Position numbers and translations under genes: made by a program
Notes under the pieces: model-generated
The model's database searches: none
Told to the model about the DNA's origin: nothing
Seen by the model: only the letters and a program-made list of their open reading frames with translations
NCBI GenBank assembly: GCA_022478985.1
Contig: JAKSZP010015914.1
Coordinates: 1-64,000 of the forward strand
DNA length: 64,000 nt
Direction of reading: 5' to 3'
Source: Massospora cicadina
Lineage: Eukaryota > Entomophthoromycota > Entomophthoromycetes > Entomophthorales > Entomophthoraceae
In this document: positions 11,029 to 21,079 of the stretch, one piece after another
Numbering within the stretch: position 1 is the stretch's first letter
How the letters are laid out: every line of letters begins with the position of its first letter

Positions 11029-12305
11029 ATGCCAGCTGAAATCCTAGAGAACTGGGGAATTCCTTTGTGGATCAAGAAGGAAGAAACCATACTGGCCGGA
11101 TTGCAGATGATAGTCAACACAGGGTTGACTCTAGAGATTCTGGAGTTGTTGTATGGAGAAGTTGGAAGCCCCTGGAAGAAGTCCAGAGTGGATCCTTGGG
11201 TAGCTCCTGGGATAATTATTCCAGGCCATGGAGAAATAAAATTTCTCTTGGTGAATTTAAGCAAAAAACCGATGAAGATTAAGGAAAAACAAATCATTGC
11301 ATTTATTCATTTAATCCTGATGGCAGAATTGAGATGATTCCATGATTTTGGATCTCTCAAGGAAATGGGATTACTGGCCAGAGTGGCCAAAAGCATCAAC
11401 TTATTAGTTGATTGAGAGCAGCTTGCAGATCTTCTGGAAGGGCAGAAGGAGGAGGTGCTCAAATTATTTGAGATATTGGGAAATATTCACTCAGGATGAT
11501 CACGATTTGGGATGCGCACAAGGCATAATTCACAAAGTTGACACTGGAGAAAATTTACTGATAAGAATGAGACTAATCTAAAGATTGAAAGCCGCCAAAG
11601 TGGTAGTGGAAGATGAGATCAGCAAACTAGTAAAGCATGGGCTTCCAGTTCCGTCATCAAGTCCCTGGGTAAGCCCATTTTGATCATAAAGAAAAAAGAT
11701 GGATCAAATTGGGTGGTGATTGACTATTGGAGGCTGAATAAAATTATGAAGAAGGATTTGTATCCCCTACTGAGGATCAACAATGCGCTAGACTGATTAG
11801 GAGAAGCGAAGTATTTCTCTGCAATGGACCTAATCTCAGGATACTGGCAGATCAACTTGCCAGCAGAAGACTAGGAAAAAGTGCGATTATCACCGCACAG
11901 GGTTTATACCAGCTGACTAGGATGCCCCAGGGTCTTTGCAATGCGCCTGCAACATTCCAGAGGGCCATGGACGCGGTAGTAAGCGACCTGAAGTTGTCGT
12001 GCATCCTGGTATATCTGGATGATATAAATGTGTTCATTAGGACGTTTACTGATCACCTTCAGCACTTGGAGGAAGTGTTTAAGAGACTGCCCACGGCTAA
12101 CCTGAAGATCAAGCCATGGAAGTGCCACTTCTTCAAGAAGGAGCTTGAATACCTGGGATTTGTGATCAATGCAAATGGATTGCAGCTGCAACCCCAGAAG
12201 ATAGCAGCTATTGAACAGATGGCTGTGCCAAAGAGTGTCTGAGACATCCAAGTATTCCTTGGGATGGTTGGATACTATAGAAGATTTATTTGGGACTTCA
12301 CCCAA
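11029..12305 (+). pseudogene. G2 reverse transcriptase
   Basis: 11029-11337 is the protease-RT linker. RT signatures begin near 11570 (VEDEISKLVKHGLPVPSSS-like entry) and include the block MPQGLCNAPATFQRAMDAVV and the catalytic box LVYLDDINVF in the open stretch 11922-12242, followed by the thumb motif KKELEYLGFVIN. Stops are frequent between 11640 and 11920. The family motifs match Ty3/gypsy rather than copia. YLDD itself is intact. Confidence 0.88.
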
Positions 12306-12429
12306 ATAGCTGAGCCCTTTTATTCATCTTAAAGGACCAAAAAAGGATTTGTATGGAATGAAGAGGCTCAGGACTCTTTTGATGAGTTATGCTGGTACCT
12401 GATAAATTTGCCAATTCTGAAATATCCAA

Positions 12430-12800
12430 ATTTTGATTGGTAGTTTATCATTCAAACTGATGCTTCATTGATGGCAATCAGCGCCATACTGAGCCAAGTA
12501 GATGAACGTGGGGATGAACATCCGGTGGCATATGTGAGCCAGACACTCTCTGCTGCAGATAGAAATTACACTGTAACTGGGCGTGAATGCCTTGCAGTCA
12601 TTTATGCCTGTAAACAGTTTTGGGTGTATGTCCATGGAACGCACTTTAAGGTGGTGATGGACCACTCTTCGTTGCATTGGCTGCACAATCTGTGGGAACC
12701 TGAAGGATGACTGGCCTGATGGGCACTCAAGCTTCAGGCTTATGATTACAAGATAGTCCACTGAGTGGGGGCTTCTCACCAGAACGTGGATGGCTTATCG
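12430..12800 (+). pseudogene. G2 RNase H
   Basis: Open block 12468-12710 with HPVAYVSQTLSAADRNYTVT, GRECLAVIYACKQF and a DHSSLHWLHNL motif, the usual gypsy RNase H landmarks. It runs into the RNase H-integrase hinge (GASHQNVDGLSRL) around 12765. Stops at the junctions break continuity. Confidence 0.85.
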
Positions 12801-13690
12801 CGGTTATCAATGGTCCAGTTGATATATCTGCAGGTGGATGAGCTATTCCAGAGAATGGTCAAAGGAAGAATTGAGGATGAGCCTCAAGAAATCCAAGGTG
12901 CACTTCAAAAAGCGATTGAAAACACTGAGACCATGGATGGAAAAGTATTCAAGATGATAAATGGGAAATGGCTATTATTCTCAAAACTGTCAGAGAGAGC
13001 AGCAATTGTTCTAGCTGCTCATAAGGTTGTCAGGCATGGAGGCCTGAGAAAAATGACTGACCATATTTGCCAGTATTATTACTGGGAATTGATTAATTAT
13101 GATGTTGCGGACCATCTGGCTTGTTGCATGGAATGCCAACTGCATAAACCGCACAAGAATACAACTGTATACTGACTAGTCTGACCTGGATTTTTATGGC
13201 ACATGGTATCTATTGATGTGATGGGACCGTTGGCAATGAGTACAGGAGGAGTGAAATACATCATAGTGGCCATCAATCATCTGACGAGATGGGTTGAAAT
13301 GAAAGCATTAACCCGAGTTGATGCTACCAGTACTGCGAGATTCATCCTGGATCAAGTAGTATACTGGCATGGGTGTCCACAAGTTATACTGAACGATAAT
13401 GGAACCAACTTTATGTCCCATGTGATCCTGAGGCTAAACAAAATAATGGGGATCTGGGGGAGTTGTGTTAGTACCATATTGGCCAGAGATGAACGGACTG
13501 ATAGAATGGGTCAATGGGACGCTGGCCATGACGCTGAGGAAGCTAGTCACATGGAGAACTTCCATGTGGGGAATGTACCTAAGTTCGTTGACATTTGCCT
13601 ACAATATCAGTCATCATATGGTGACGGGAAAGACGCCGTTTGAATTACTTTATGGGAGGAAGGCCACATTACCACCAATATTATATTAGG
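12765..13690 (+). pseudogene. G2 integrase
   Basis: 12765-13175 contains the HHCC zinc-binding part (HKVVRHGG ... CCMECQLHK). 13203-13450 carries the catalytic core with the first Asp in VSIDVMGPLAM and the second in ILNDNGTNFMS. A frameshift near 13465 moves the rest into the frame 13465-13689, with NGLIEWVNGTLAM containing the third acidic residue and the downstream FAYNISHHMVTGKTPFELLY block. All three acidic residues are present but in two frames. No chromodomain is visible downstream. Confidence 0.88.
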
Positions 13691-14036
13691 TAGTAGAACC
13701 TACGTTGGGGATGAGTACCAAACAATACCTGAACTGACTGACAAGCGCACCTGATCAATATGCAATTGCAAGCATTTGATACTACCTTAAAGAAAAGGAT
13801 ACAAGCGAAATTGACAGATGATAAAAACTGACCACCATTAGAATATTGAATAGGAGAAAGAGTTGCCTATTGCATTAAATATGATTTTGGATAAAGAAAC
13901 AAGTTGGATGCATTATGGTTGGGTCTGTTCAAAGTAATCGCCAAGACTGTGACCAATGCTTATTCCATCAAGAATCTCTTAGATGGAAGAGTAGTAAATT
14001 GAGTCCACACTAAAAATTTAAAGCGATGGATCAAAG

Positions 14037-14240
14037 AAAAAAAAAAAAAAGAGTTCCTGAAGGACCTGATGAACCATTAAGTTGGTCATGTCCTAATGAT
14101 TAGGTCAAGTCTGAAAAAAGGACCTCTGAACCAATCTAGATGGTTAAGTCTGAAAAAAGGACCTCTAAACCATAGAAAACTGGTAATTTTAAGTGCCCAG
14201 GATCCAGTTTGGGGAAAAGATGGACCTCTGAACCAAAACA
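14037..14240 (+). repeat. Poly(A) run and short imperfect repeats after G2 integrase
   Basis: A run of about 14 A at 14037-14050 is followed by three imperfect copies of GAAAAAAGGACCTCTGAACC (14112-14131, 14152-14171, then a looser copy near 14214-14234). They lie between integrase and the antisense ORF. The role is unknown. Confidence 0.6.
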
Positions 14241-14939
14241 AGGTCAAGTACCATAGGAAAAAATAAAAAATAAAAATAAAAAAAATTGATAAAAGATTTT
14301 GAAAAAATATATATAAAAAGTGTAGATAAAAAGCCAATATATTTTTATAAAATTTTTCATTTTTATTGGTTGTCCTCAGTGCAGGGATGATTCTGCCTAT
14401 GTCACCTCTTGGGGGAGGGAGGATGGATTGCAGTAGGGAGGAATAGCCCATCAAAATTGATATGCGATTGGACACTTGCAATGGTGAGTCCTACTCAAAA
14501 CCACATTCATTGAGCTGACGCTGAGCCCTGAGAGAACGCAACTAGGGGAAGAAAAATAGATATATTGAAAGGTGCCAATCATGAAACCCCAGAGCGGGGT
14601 AGAAAACAGCAATAAAGGAAGAGGCAATTAGTGAATAACCCCTGAGTAATCCTGATAAGACACTGGTGCCAGAAGATTTGTCTTGAGTGCCTGCTGACAG
14701 GCCTCATCAAGAACACCAGACATGTGAGCCAGCAGCAAAGAAGGAATACTCGAGGGAGGTTGTCAAATCATACCCCCAATTAGCGCCATCAATGGAAGAT
14801 AGTGATGGGAAGCTCCAGAGAAGAGGTAGTTGTGTAACAAATGGATTGCATCCTGTAAACGATGACTATGGGCTTTGTGGAAGCTGAAGCTGAATGACCA
14901 ATGAAAGTCAGGTGAGTCTGGAAGCTTCATTGACTAACT

Positions 14940-15605
14940 TTAAAGAACTTGGCTGGCAAAGTGGAGAGCATAAGTGGTAGTATCCTGATCCAGAAGGTTG
15001 TCCAGATCTGAGGGATTCAGTGCTAATGACAATGCCTTGGTGACTTGTGCTTGAAGTTCAGCATAGGGGAGCTTGGTATGAATGCTGTTCCCAATTGTAA
15101 GCTCAGAAACCAGCACCGCGGGTTGGTAAAATTGACTGAGTTGGAAGAGGAACTCAGGGAGAAAATCCAACCCAGCCAGAAACAAATGATCTAGAGCAGT
15201 CAGCATAACCTCTGGAGCATCGATGATGATGTTCAGAGCCTCAGTGAAAGGAGCCAAATCCAGAAGGGTTTCAAAGTCCAACTTGGGGGTTGACTGCATG
15301 GAAATAGTCAGCTGAGAGTTATTTGAAATAATGGCACACCTGGTTTTGGTGGGATTGGATACCGTTTCTGGTAACTTGATGGAAGGACTAGCTGCTTGCA
15401 CCAGGATAGGCGTATGAGTCCTGGAAGGACCATAGAAGAGGGTCCGCCGAGCATCCCAACTCATTTGTTGGAAGAGGCAGAGGTCCAAAACTGACAGACT
15501 GTTAAGAAGCTGTTGGTAGCGGGATTCTGAGTTTGACATATGAGCAGGACTAGAGGGGGATGTCAGACTGATATAGAAGTTGACATTATGCACCCTACAC
15601 TCCAT
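14940..15605 (-). CDS. Antisense 221-codon ORF of unknown function in G2
   Basis: An uninterrupted ATG-to-stop frame of 221 codons on the strand opposite to gag-pol, between the integrase and the 3' LTR. It is the longest ORF without stops in an element whose gag-pol is full of stops. The product starts with a Ser/Thr/Pro-rich third, then has an acidic, leucine-rich part (LLDLAPFTEALNIIIDAPEV; AELQAQVTKALSLALNPSDL). I see no signal peptide, zinc motif or known domain. Antisense ORFs in the same position (after pol, opposite strand) are known from some plant gypsy elements such as Grande and RIRE2; this is an analogy of position only. It could be a captured host exon or a chance frame. Confidence 0.45.
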   Translation of the reverse strand: MECRVHNVNFYISLTSPSSPAHMSNSESRYQQLLNSLSVLDLCLFQQMSWDARRTLFYGPSRTHTPILVQAASPSIKLPETVSNPTKTRCAIISNNSQLTISMQSTPKLDFETLLDLAPFTEALNIIIDAPEVMLTALDHLFLAGLDFLPEFLFQLSQFYQPAVLVSELTIGNSIHTKLPYAELQAQVTKALSLALNPSDLDNLLDQDTTTYALHFASQVL

Positions 15606-15769
15606 TAGGCTCCAATTTCAGGAAATTAATTTCATAATATTAATGAAATAAGCTTTCTGAGGAAAAATGACTTACAGCTAAGAGGTTATGAGCAAAATAA
15701 TGAAGGCAAACATAAATAAGCATTCTTAATCAAGCTGCGAGATGAATATTGATGGCAAGAGTCTCCTGT

Positions 15770-16099
15770 CTAGGATGAGGAGAGAATCAGGAATTTGAGG
15801 ACGCTGGACTGATAAACCTGAGTATGACAGCAGGTCATATACCCTGATGGGGGGAAACAAATCCCAGGAAAAAGATCATCACAAGTAAATTGATCAGCCT
15901 GGCATGACAAGAGGTCATGGGGACCACGATCTGAGTAGGCAGTAGCGAGGAGGAAGAGGAGGAATGCCATATGCCAAAGGTCATCCTGAGCAGCATTGAG
16001 TATTGATGAAGTACTCCACTTAAACCAGAGAAGTATTTGGCCAGGTGTCTGAAGTGGTGTTTCCATGCCCAGTCTTTTTCTCGCTGGAAATCTAGGCAA
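15770..16099 (-). CDS. Possible upstream antisense ORF in G2 (109 codons)
   Basis: A second antisense frame between the 221-codon ORF and the 3' LTR. An overlapping frame (16128-15835) begins inside the LTR. The interval between the two antisense ORFs contains, on the minus strand, GTAAGT and a downstream TTTCCTCAG, so splicing to the 221-codon ORF is possible but unproven. No domain is recognised. Coding status is weak. Confidence 0.2.
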   Translation of the reverse strand: MPRFPARKRLGMETPLQTPGQILLWFKWSTSSILNAAQDDLWHMAFLLFLLATAYSDRGPHDLLSCQADQFTCDDLFPGICFPPSGYMTCCHTQVYQSSVLKFLILSSS

Positions 16100-16109
16100 G
16101 AGGGGGATG
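16099..16109 (+). promoter_or_regulatory. Polypurine tract of G2
   Basis: AGAGGGGGATG directly precedes the TG start of the 3' LTR at 16110, the expected primer site for plus-strand synthesis. Confidence 0.75.
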
Positions 16110-17260
16110 TGTTGGGATTTTTGCCCATATTCCCAGCCTGCTAGATTATCTGGTATTGCTAGGGGAAAAATTCTCTAAGGCAAAGTGAATTGGAAATCGG
16201 TTGACCCAAAGTTTGGAGGAACTATGTTTGGGGGATTTTAGGATATTTATCTGGTTGTATCCATTGGGGATCAATCCAGATGAATACCTAATAACTCATC
16301 GGGCAGAGCGGCCAATGAAATAAGGGCATCTGATAGTGATTAACTATCAGGTTACCAATTGGGATTGGTCAGGTTTCATCACCAACTGATTGGGAATGTT
16401 TAATGAGTTACAAGGCAAGTGATGCCACCTGTAACTAGTGAATCAATTGGTTAGTGAAGTGACCTGCCATAATGGGTAAAAGGTCCCATTATCTAAGCAG
16501 GTTGCTAGCCAATTATGGATAATTTGCTTGGATCAAGAGGAAAACGTTAGATACGTTTCTGACTCTTTCTATTTGAGGTCTTGAGGATGTCCAACGTCTT
16601 AATCCTAGTCAGGATGGGGAAGACCATCGCTGCCAAGATGAGGAAGGGTGATTCAATGACAACGGCTGCTGTTTCATTGAAGAGGTGTCAACTGAGGGTT
16701 AGACAGCTGAATCCCCTATAAATTCCCTAGAATTCACTATAATAAAACACACACATTGACACAAATCTACAGTTGGATAAGAAATAGTAAAGAACATAAT
16801 TAGTTTGACTGTAGATTCAGTAATAGTTAGACTATCAGCATCTAGCATGAAGATTCCATCTCAAGGATATTATTGCAAAAGCAATAATTGGTAGACTCTC
16901 AGAGAAGAGTAGAGATCTGAGCGGGGATCTAGAGATGAAGAGAACCATGGCTAAGGGATTGCTGCTGACTGTGTGTTGGGCCAAAGGAGACTGTCACCAG
17001 AGGATCTTAACAAAGATCAAGTGGACAGGATTATAGGGAAAAAATCCCTAAGAGTGAAATATTCAGTATTATCATAAATACTGGCTGAAGTGTTGGGCCT
17101 GAAGATAATTCTAACTTGACTACAGATAATAGTCACCATACTATTATTGGATTATATATATACTTACAACGTGAGGTGCATGAGGAAACTGAACCTGTGC
17201 AGTAGAAAGATTAATAGGGTTGACCTCCAATAATCAACTCCTAAAAGTAAAATTTTTACA
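16110..17260 (+). repeat. 3' LTR of G2
   Basis: 1151 bp, TGTTGGG...TTTTTACA, partner of 7695-8844. It is followed directly by the GTGCT target duplication and then G1 sequence. Confidence 0.95.
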
Positions 17261-17385
17261 GTGCTACTCAAGCTTTTTGAGGTGAGACAAAGCACTGGCT
17301 AGTTGGTTTTCTAATGCAGCTATTCTGGATTCTAGATTTGTAGTCATTTTGGTGGTATACAGGCATCCCTGTAGTGAGCACCACT
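17261..17385 (-). pseudogene. G1 leader and gag start with primer-binding site
   Basis: This is the short piece of G1 between its 5' LTR and the G2 insertion. On the minus strand the LTR end CATCA is followed by AG and then TGGTGCTCACTACAGGGATG (17383-17364), a primer-binding site like that of G2. The first ATG is at 17347 and opens a coiled-coil-like gag N-terminus (RIAALENQLASALSHLKK) that hits the G2 insertion. Gag resumes at 7694. Confidence 0.75.
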
Positions 17386-18148
17386 TGATGGATTTTGGGA
17401 TTTCTTTGATGCTCACTAGGTGCTTACCTCCCTGAAATCTAACAATAGGGGAATTTATACCATGAAAATAAATAACTATATAAACTTATAAATGTAGTAA
17501 ATAAGGGTTTTTTGGTTTATTGGAGCCATGCGGGATAAAAGAGAGATCATGATCCTCCAACTTTCAATAATTAATATTTATATTATTTTTGAAGGCTGGA
17601 GGGATTTGGGATAGGTTTGGAATAGCTTCAGAGCTTTCCAATTCAGGTAATATGAGTGTCAATCCTATCAGATCAAGGAGGAAAGTTAGGTAAATTTTGG
17701 GAAATGGACGTTGGGGTTTTGGGGTAGAATATACCCATGTGGCAGAGTTTTTATGTACCCCAACCAGTCACCACTCAAGAAAAATTGCTCAATTTGGGGG
17801 CCTACCACCACGCCTATAAAAGGGAGTGGCCCCTGCGCAGGTGTGAAGGACTCAGTGCTAGTTGGGGGAGCACCTTTCACTGGTTTCCCTGGAGGCCATA
17901 GTGAGATTGGTGAAACCCAATCATTAGATTTTATTAAATGTGCCCATACAGGTTTCGAACTCATGTTGCCCCAATTAATGGGGTTCCACCAAGAATTGGC
18001 CAGGGTCTTTTGTCCATTCTCCTCGACATTATTATATAAATCATTTTTAAGGGCATTGGAGAATCGCAAAGGGCTGGCATTTCCCTGTTTCAGCTGAATT
18101 TGGCCTACCACATTCTTATTTTTCAGTGGCAAGGCCAAATATCTGACA
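17386..18148 (-). repeat. 5' LTR of G1
   Basis: 763 bp partner of 2066-2826, followed by AATAT at 18149-18153. The open stretches at 17686-18138 and 17711-18097 lie wholly inside the LTR and are not treated as genes. Confidence 0.93.
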
Positions 18149-18153
18149 AATAT

Positions 18154-19763
18154 AATTACATAACATAAGATACCCAGTAATTAATGAATGGCTTTCTGCA
18201 AGTATATATATTTTTGAGGAAGAAACTATAAAATGACATTAGAATGGCACACCAAAGTGCAATTTTAGCCATCAAGTTGGCTGAAAAGGCTTCATAGTTA
18301 ATTTACCCAATAAATAAGCTATTAATAATAATATGCTCCTAATAAATTACCTGACTTTCTTTTTAAAAATTTGGAGAATTTTGAAATAATCTAGTAGCCT
18401 ACTTGTAAAGATATAAGTAATGAAAGTTATCCCATTTATACTGGGACTCTCATTAAATTGATGTCCCAACACCCTTACTAGCTGCATTTAAATGATTATT
18501 ACTAGGTATACAGATACAATGGTTATCCACATAATGCATCATCAACATCTAATATATCAGGGTAGGTTAGATCCTGATTCTATATAGTAATAATTTTATT
18601 ATGCTTTACTGTACAAAGTTTTTATTATGCTTTCATTTATTTAGTTAAAGTGGTCCTCTAGTTTCCTTAACTTAAGTGAAATATAACTTATAATTGATTA
18701 AACATCATTATATATTTTTATATTTATATGAAAATAAATATTTTTACCCTCTTGCCTGAGCTTAATCTTATACAACCTTATTTTAGTCTTTTATTATAGA
18801 ACTTATACAAAGTTTATTGCAACCTCTTTCATAAATTTTACCAATTACCTTAGTACTTTGTAAAAAATACTTTATTTTATAGAAGCTTACTTATTTTATT
18901 CTGTTAACTTGGAAAATCCTATAGAAAATATAGCACTAATACCATATTTTGAACCTAGATTATTTAGCTAAAAGCAACAATAACTCAGTCAAAACTAATT
19001 TTTAAGTTAATTATTTAAGATACTGTAAGATAGTTTAAATATTTTTGGAATATATATAATTTATAAATATTTAATTAAAGCTATATAACTCTTATTTGTT
19101 ATAGCTCTATGCATACCAGATGATATATATATAAAATTTTATAGCTCTACTTCAATATATATTTAAGAATGGTAAAAATCAGAGATAGCTTATCATTGGT
19201 ACAAAAACATGCCAAGTTTGAGTTGGGCTGTATTAATTTTAAACACATACCTAGTTAGTAACAGTGAATACCTCACTAAACTAACCACTTCTAAATAAGA
19301 ACATGATAGCACTTATCTCAGATCACTATTATATAAAATTAAATTAAGAAGATACAAAACCTAAATAATTTTAAAAATAAGATAATTTTTGTTGATATAA
19401 ACTCTGATTTGATATAAGTTTAGTAGTATATAATTAAAAATTGCATAATTTAGTAAATAAAAAAACTAAAAAGATCTACCATATACAAAAATTTATAAAA
19501 AAAATATTTGATGCTAGGCTTAAATTGGTGAAAGTCTATGAGATTAAATTGCTGTTGACATACTAAGTAAGCTCTTTTTCTATAACCAATCTAGCTATCA
19601 TTCAGAAAAAAAATAATTTTTAGTTAAAATACTAAATACAAAATATGGAAGATAATATATTAAAAACTGGTGATCTGTTATATATGATCTACCAAAATTA
19701 TATATATTTTTAAAAATCTTCTTCATAGTCTCTCTTAGTTTATATTAATATACCATCTAAATA
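18154..19763. other. AT-rich DNA with no recognised gene
   Basis: Very A/T-rich with dense stops on both strands. I see no protein motif, LTR pair or tandem array. It resumes the host sequence that was split by G1. Confidence 0.5.
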
Positions 19764-20237
19764 TCTATATATAAAAATTAATCTGTTTGTTTGTACAAAA
19801 TCTATGATCTCCTATAGCATTCAGCCAATTGCAATAAAACTTTGGTAATTTATGGTGCACATGCCCTCAAGTTTATATAGTATAAAAATAATTTTTATAG
19901 TAAAATAAAAAGTAATATATGAAAAAAATGAACATTATATATATTTTTGATGGTAGTCAGTATATTATTATGGTTGAGCAGTTTGATATTCAGTTGATTC
20001 ATTAGTTTTAATAGTTTTGCCAACTGGGTGGTGGTTTTAGGTTGATTAATAAGCTTGATAGATTTAGTAAGCATTTAATGATTGGGTAATTTGACAAGTT
20101 AAATATTTTGGTAAGTGGTAGTTTGGTGGTGGTTTTTGGTTGTTTCAATGAGTTTAGTTTGAATTACTAAGCAGTTGGTAATTGGTTGAATTGGTATACT
20201 TGGTGGTTTTAGGTAATCTGTTTGGTGGTTTATCTAC
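19764..20237 (+). mobile_element. Helitron-like fragment with degenerate GT-rich repeats
   Basis: Starts TCTATATATAAAAATTAATC followed by CTGTTTGTTTGT and, about 50 bp on, CAATAAAACTTTGG. The same opening occurs at 43353 and 44577. It then enters degenerate repeats of the type GTTTGGTGGTTTTAGGTTGA. A TC start and similar repeats are shared with the segment at 28356-28823, which ends in a hairpin and CTAG. It is cut by piggyBac-1 at 20238. No Rep or helicase gene is present, so a non-autonomous element is inferred. Confidence 0.5.
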
Positions 20238-21079
20238 TTAACCATAGAAAGATAACCATTTGTAGATATTACAAATCACTGAGCAAATTGATGATGCATT
20301 TTTAGTATGCACATGCTAAAAGGTTGACACATACAGTAGTTTCATCATTTGCTATGAGCAATCAGTTCATAGTGTTGCATAGTGATATTTACCTCTACTT
20401 TTCACTATACCAGTACCCTATTCATAATTTTTATGATAGGTTAGCCTTTCCATAACATTTATATCACAGGTGATATTATTAAAATATTTCATTTTATAAT
20501 TACCAAGGTTGACATTTATTCAAAAAATGGCCAACAATTATAATATAAACCTCTGAATAACAAAGAGCTTGAGATGATAATAAATGTACCTGATTTTTAT
20601 GACACAGCAAGTGATTGGAGTGAATATAAAGTATATGACAATGTAGAATATGAAATGTTTTGATTCAAGTAGCAAATATGTCCCATCAGATAATGACAAC
20701 AATACAGATGACTCACTACCTGTTCCTAGTATGAGGTTTAGGAAGACAGAAGATGATGATGATGTAGGTTCTTCACAAAACCAGGAACTAGGATGTTCAC
20801 AAGGAAATGGTGATGTAGGTTCTTCACAAATACAACATTCAAGATGTTCTTTTTCCATCAGAGGGAAAATGGACATTGCTGGTCAGCAGTATGTGAAAAA
20901 ATGTCAAGAATTCCAATGAGAAAGAAAACACATATAATTAAAGGAACAAAAGATATCACTTAAAATGTTGCAAATCCCCTTGATGCTTTCTCATTATTTA
21001 TAACTGGCACAACCATTGATGAGATTGATATTCATACTAGTAGTGAAATACTTTAAAGATTGCAAACTTATACCCAATA

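Larger units (their letters stand above)
7695..17260 (+). mobile_element. G2: Ty3/gypsy LTR retrotransposon nested in G1
   Basis: 9566 bp with LTRs 7695-8844 and 16110-17260 and a perfect 5-bp duplication GTGCT at 7690-7694 and 17261-17265. Order is 5' LTR, primer-binding site, gag with a CCHC knuckle, protease, RT, RNase H, integrase, a roughly 2-kb extra 3' region with an antisense ORF, polypurine tract, 3' LTR. Its coding strand is opposite to the host element G1. By eye its LTRs differ at roughly 3% of positions, so the insertion is younger than G1, yet the genes have many stops. Confidence 0.95.
2066..18148 (-). mobile_element. G1: Ty3/gypsy LTR retrotransposon, split by nested element G2
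   Basis: Bounded by two near-identical LTRs (2066-2826 and 17386-18148) and by the 5-bp target duplication AATAT (2061-2065 and 18149-18153). Coding order on the minus strand, from right to left, is gag, protease, reverse transcriptase, RNase H, integrase, which is the Ty3/gypsy order. Removing the nested G2 (7695-17260 plus its GTGCT duplication) leaves about 6.5 kb, a normal size for a gypsy element. All open reading frames are broken by stops and frameshifts, so it is not autonomous now. Confidence 0.93.

Noticed and set aside
7695..14000. Repeat-induced point mutation as the cause of G2 decay.
   Set aside because: Stops include frameshifts and non C-to-T changes, and I cannot compute dinucleotide indices here, so no claim is made.
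15835..16128. 97-codon antisense frame overlapping the 109-codon one.
   Set aside because: It starts inside the G2 3' LTR and overlaps another weak frame; only one was listed, at low confidence.
17686..18138. 150-codon frame and its plus-strand mirror 17711-18097.
   Set aside because: Wholly inside the G1 5' LTR; the matching LTR at 2066-2826 breaks both frames.
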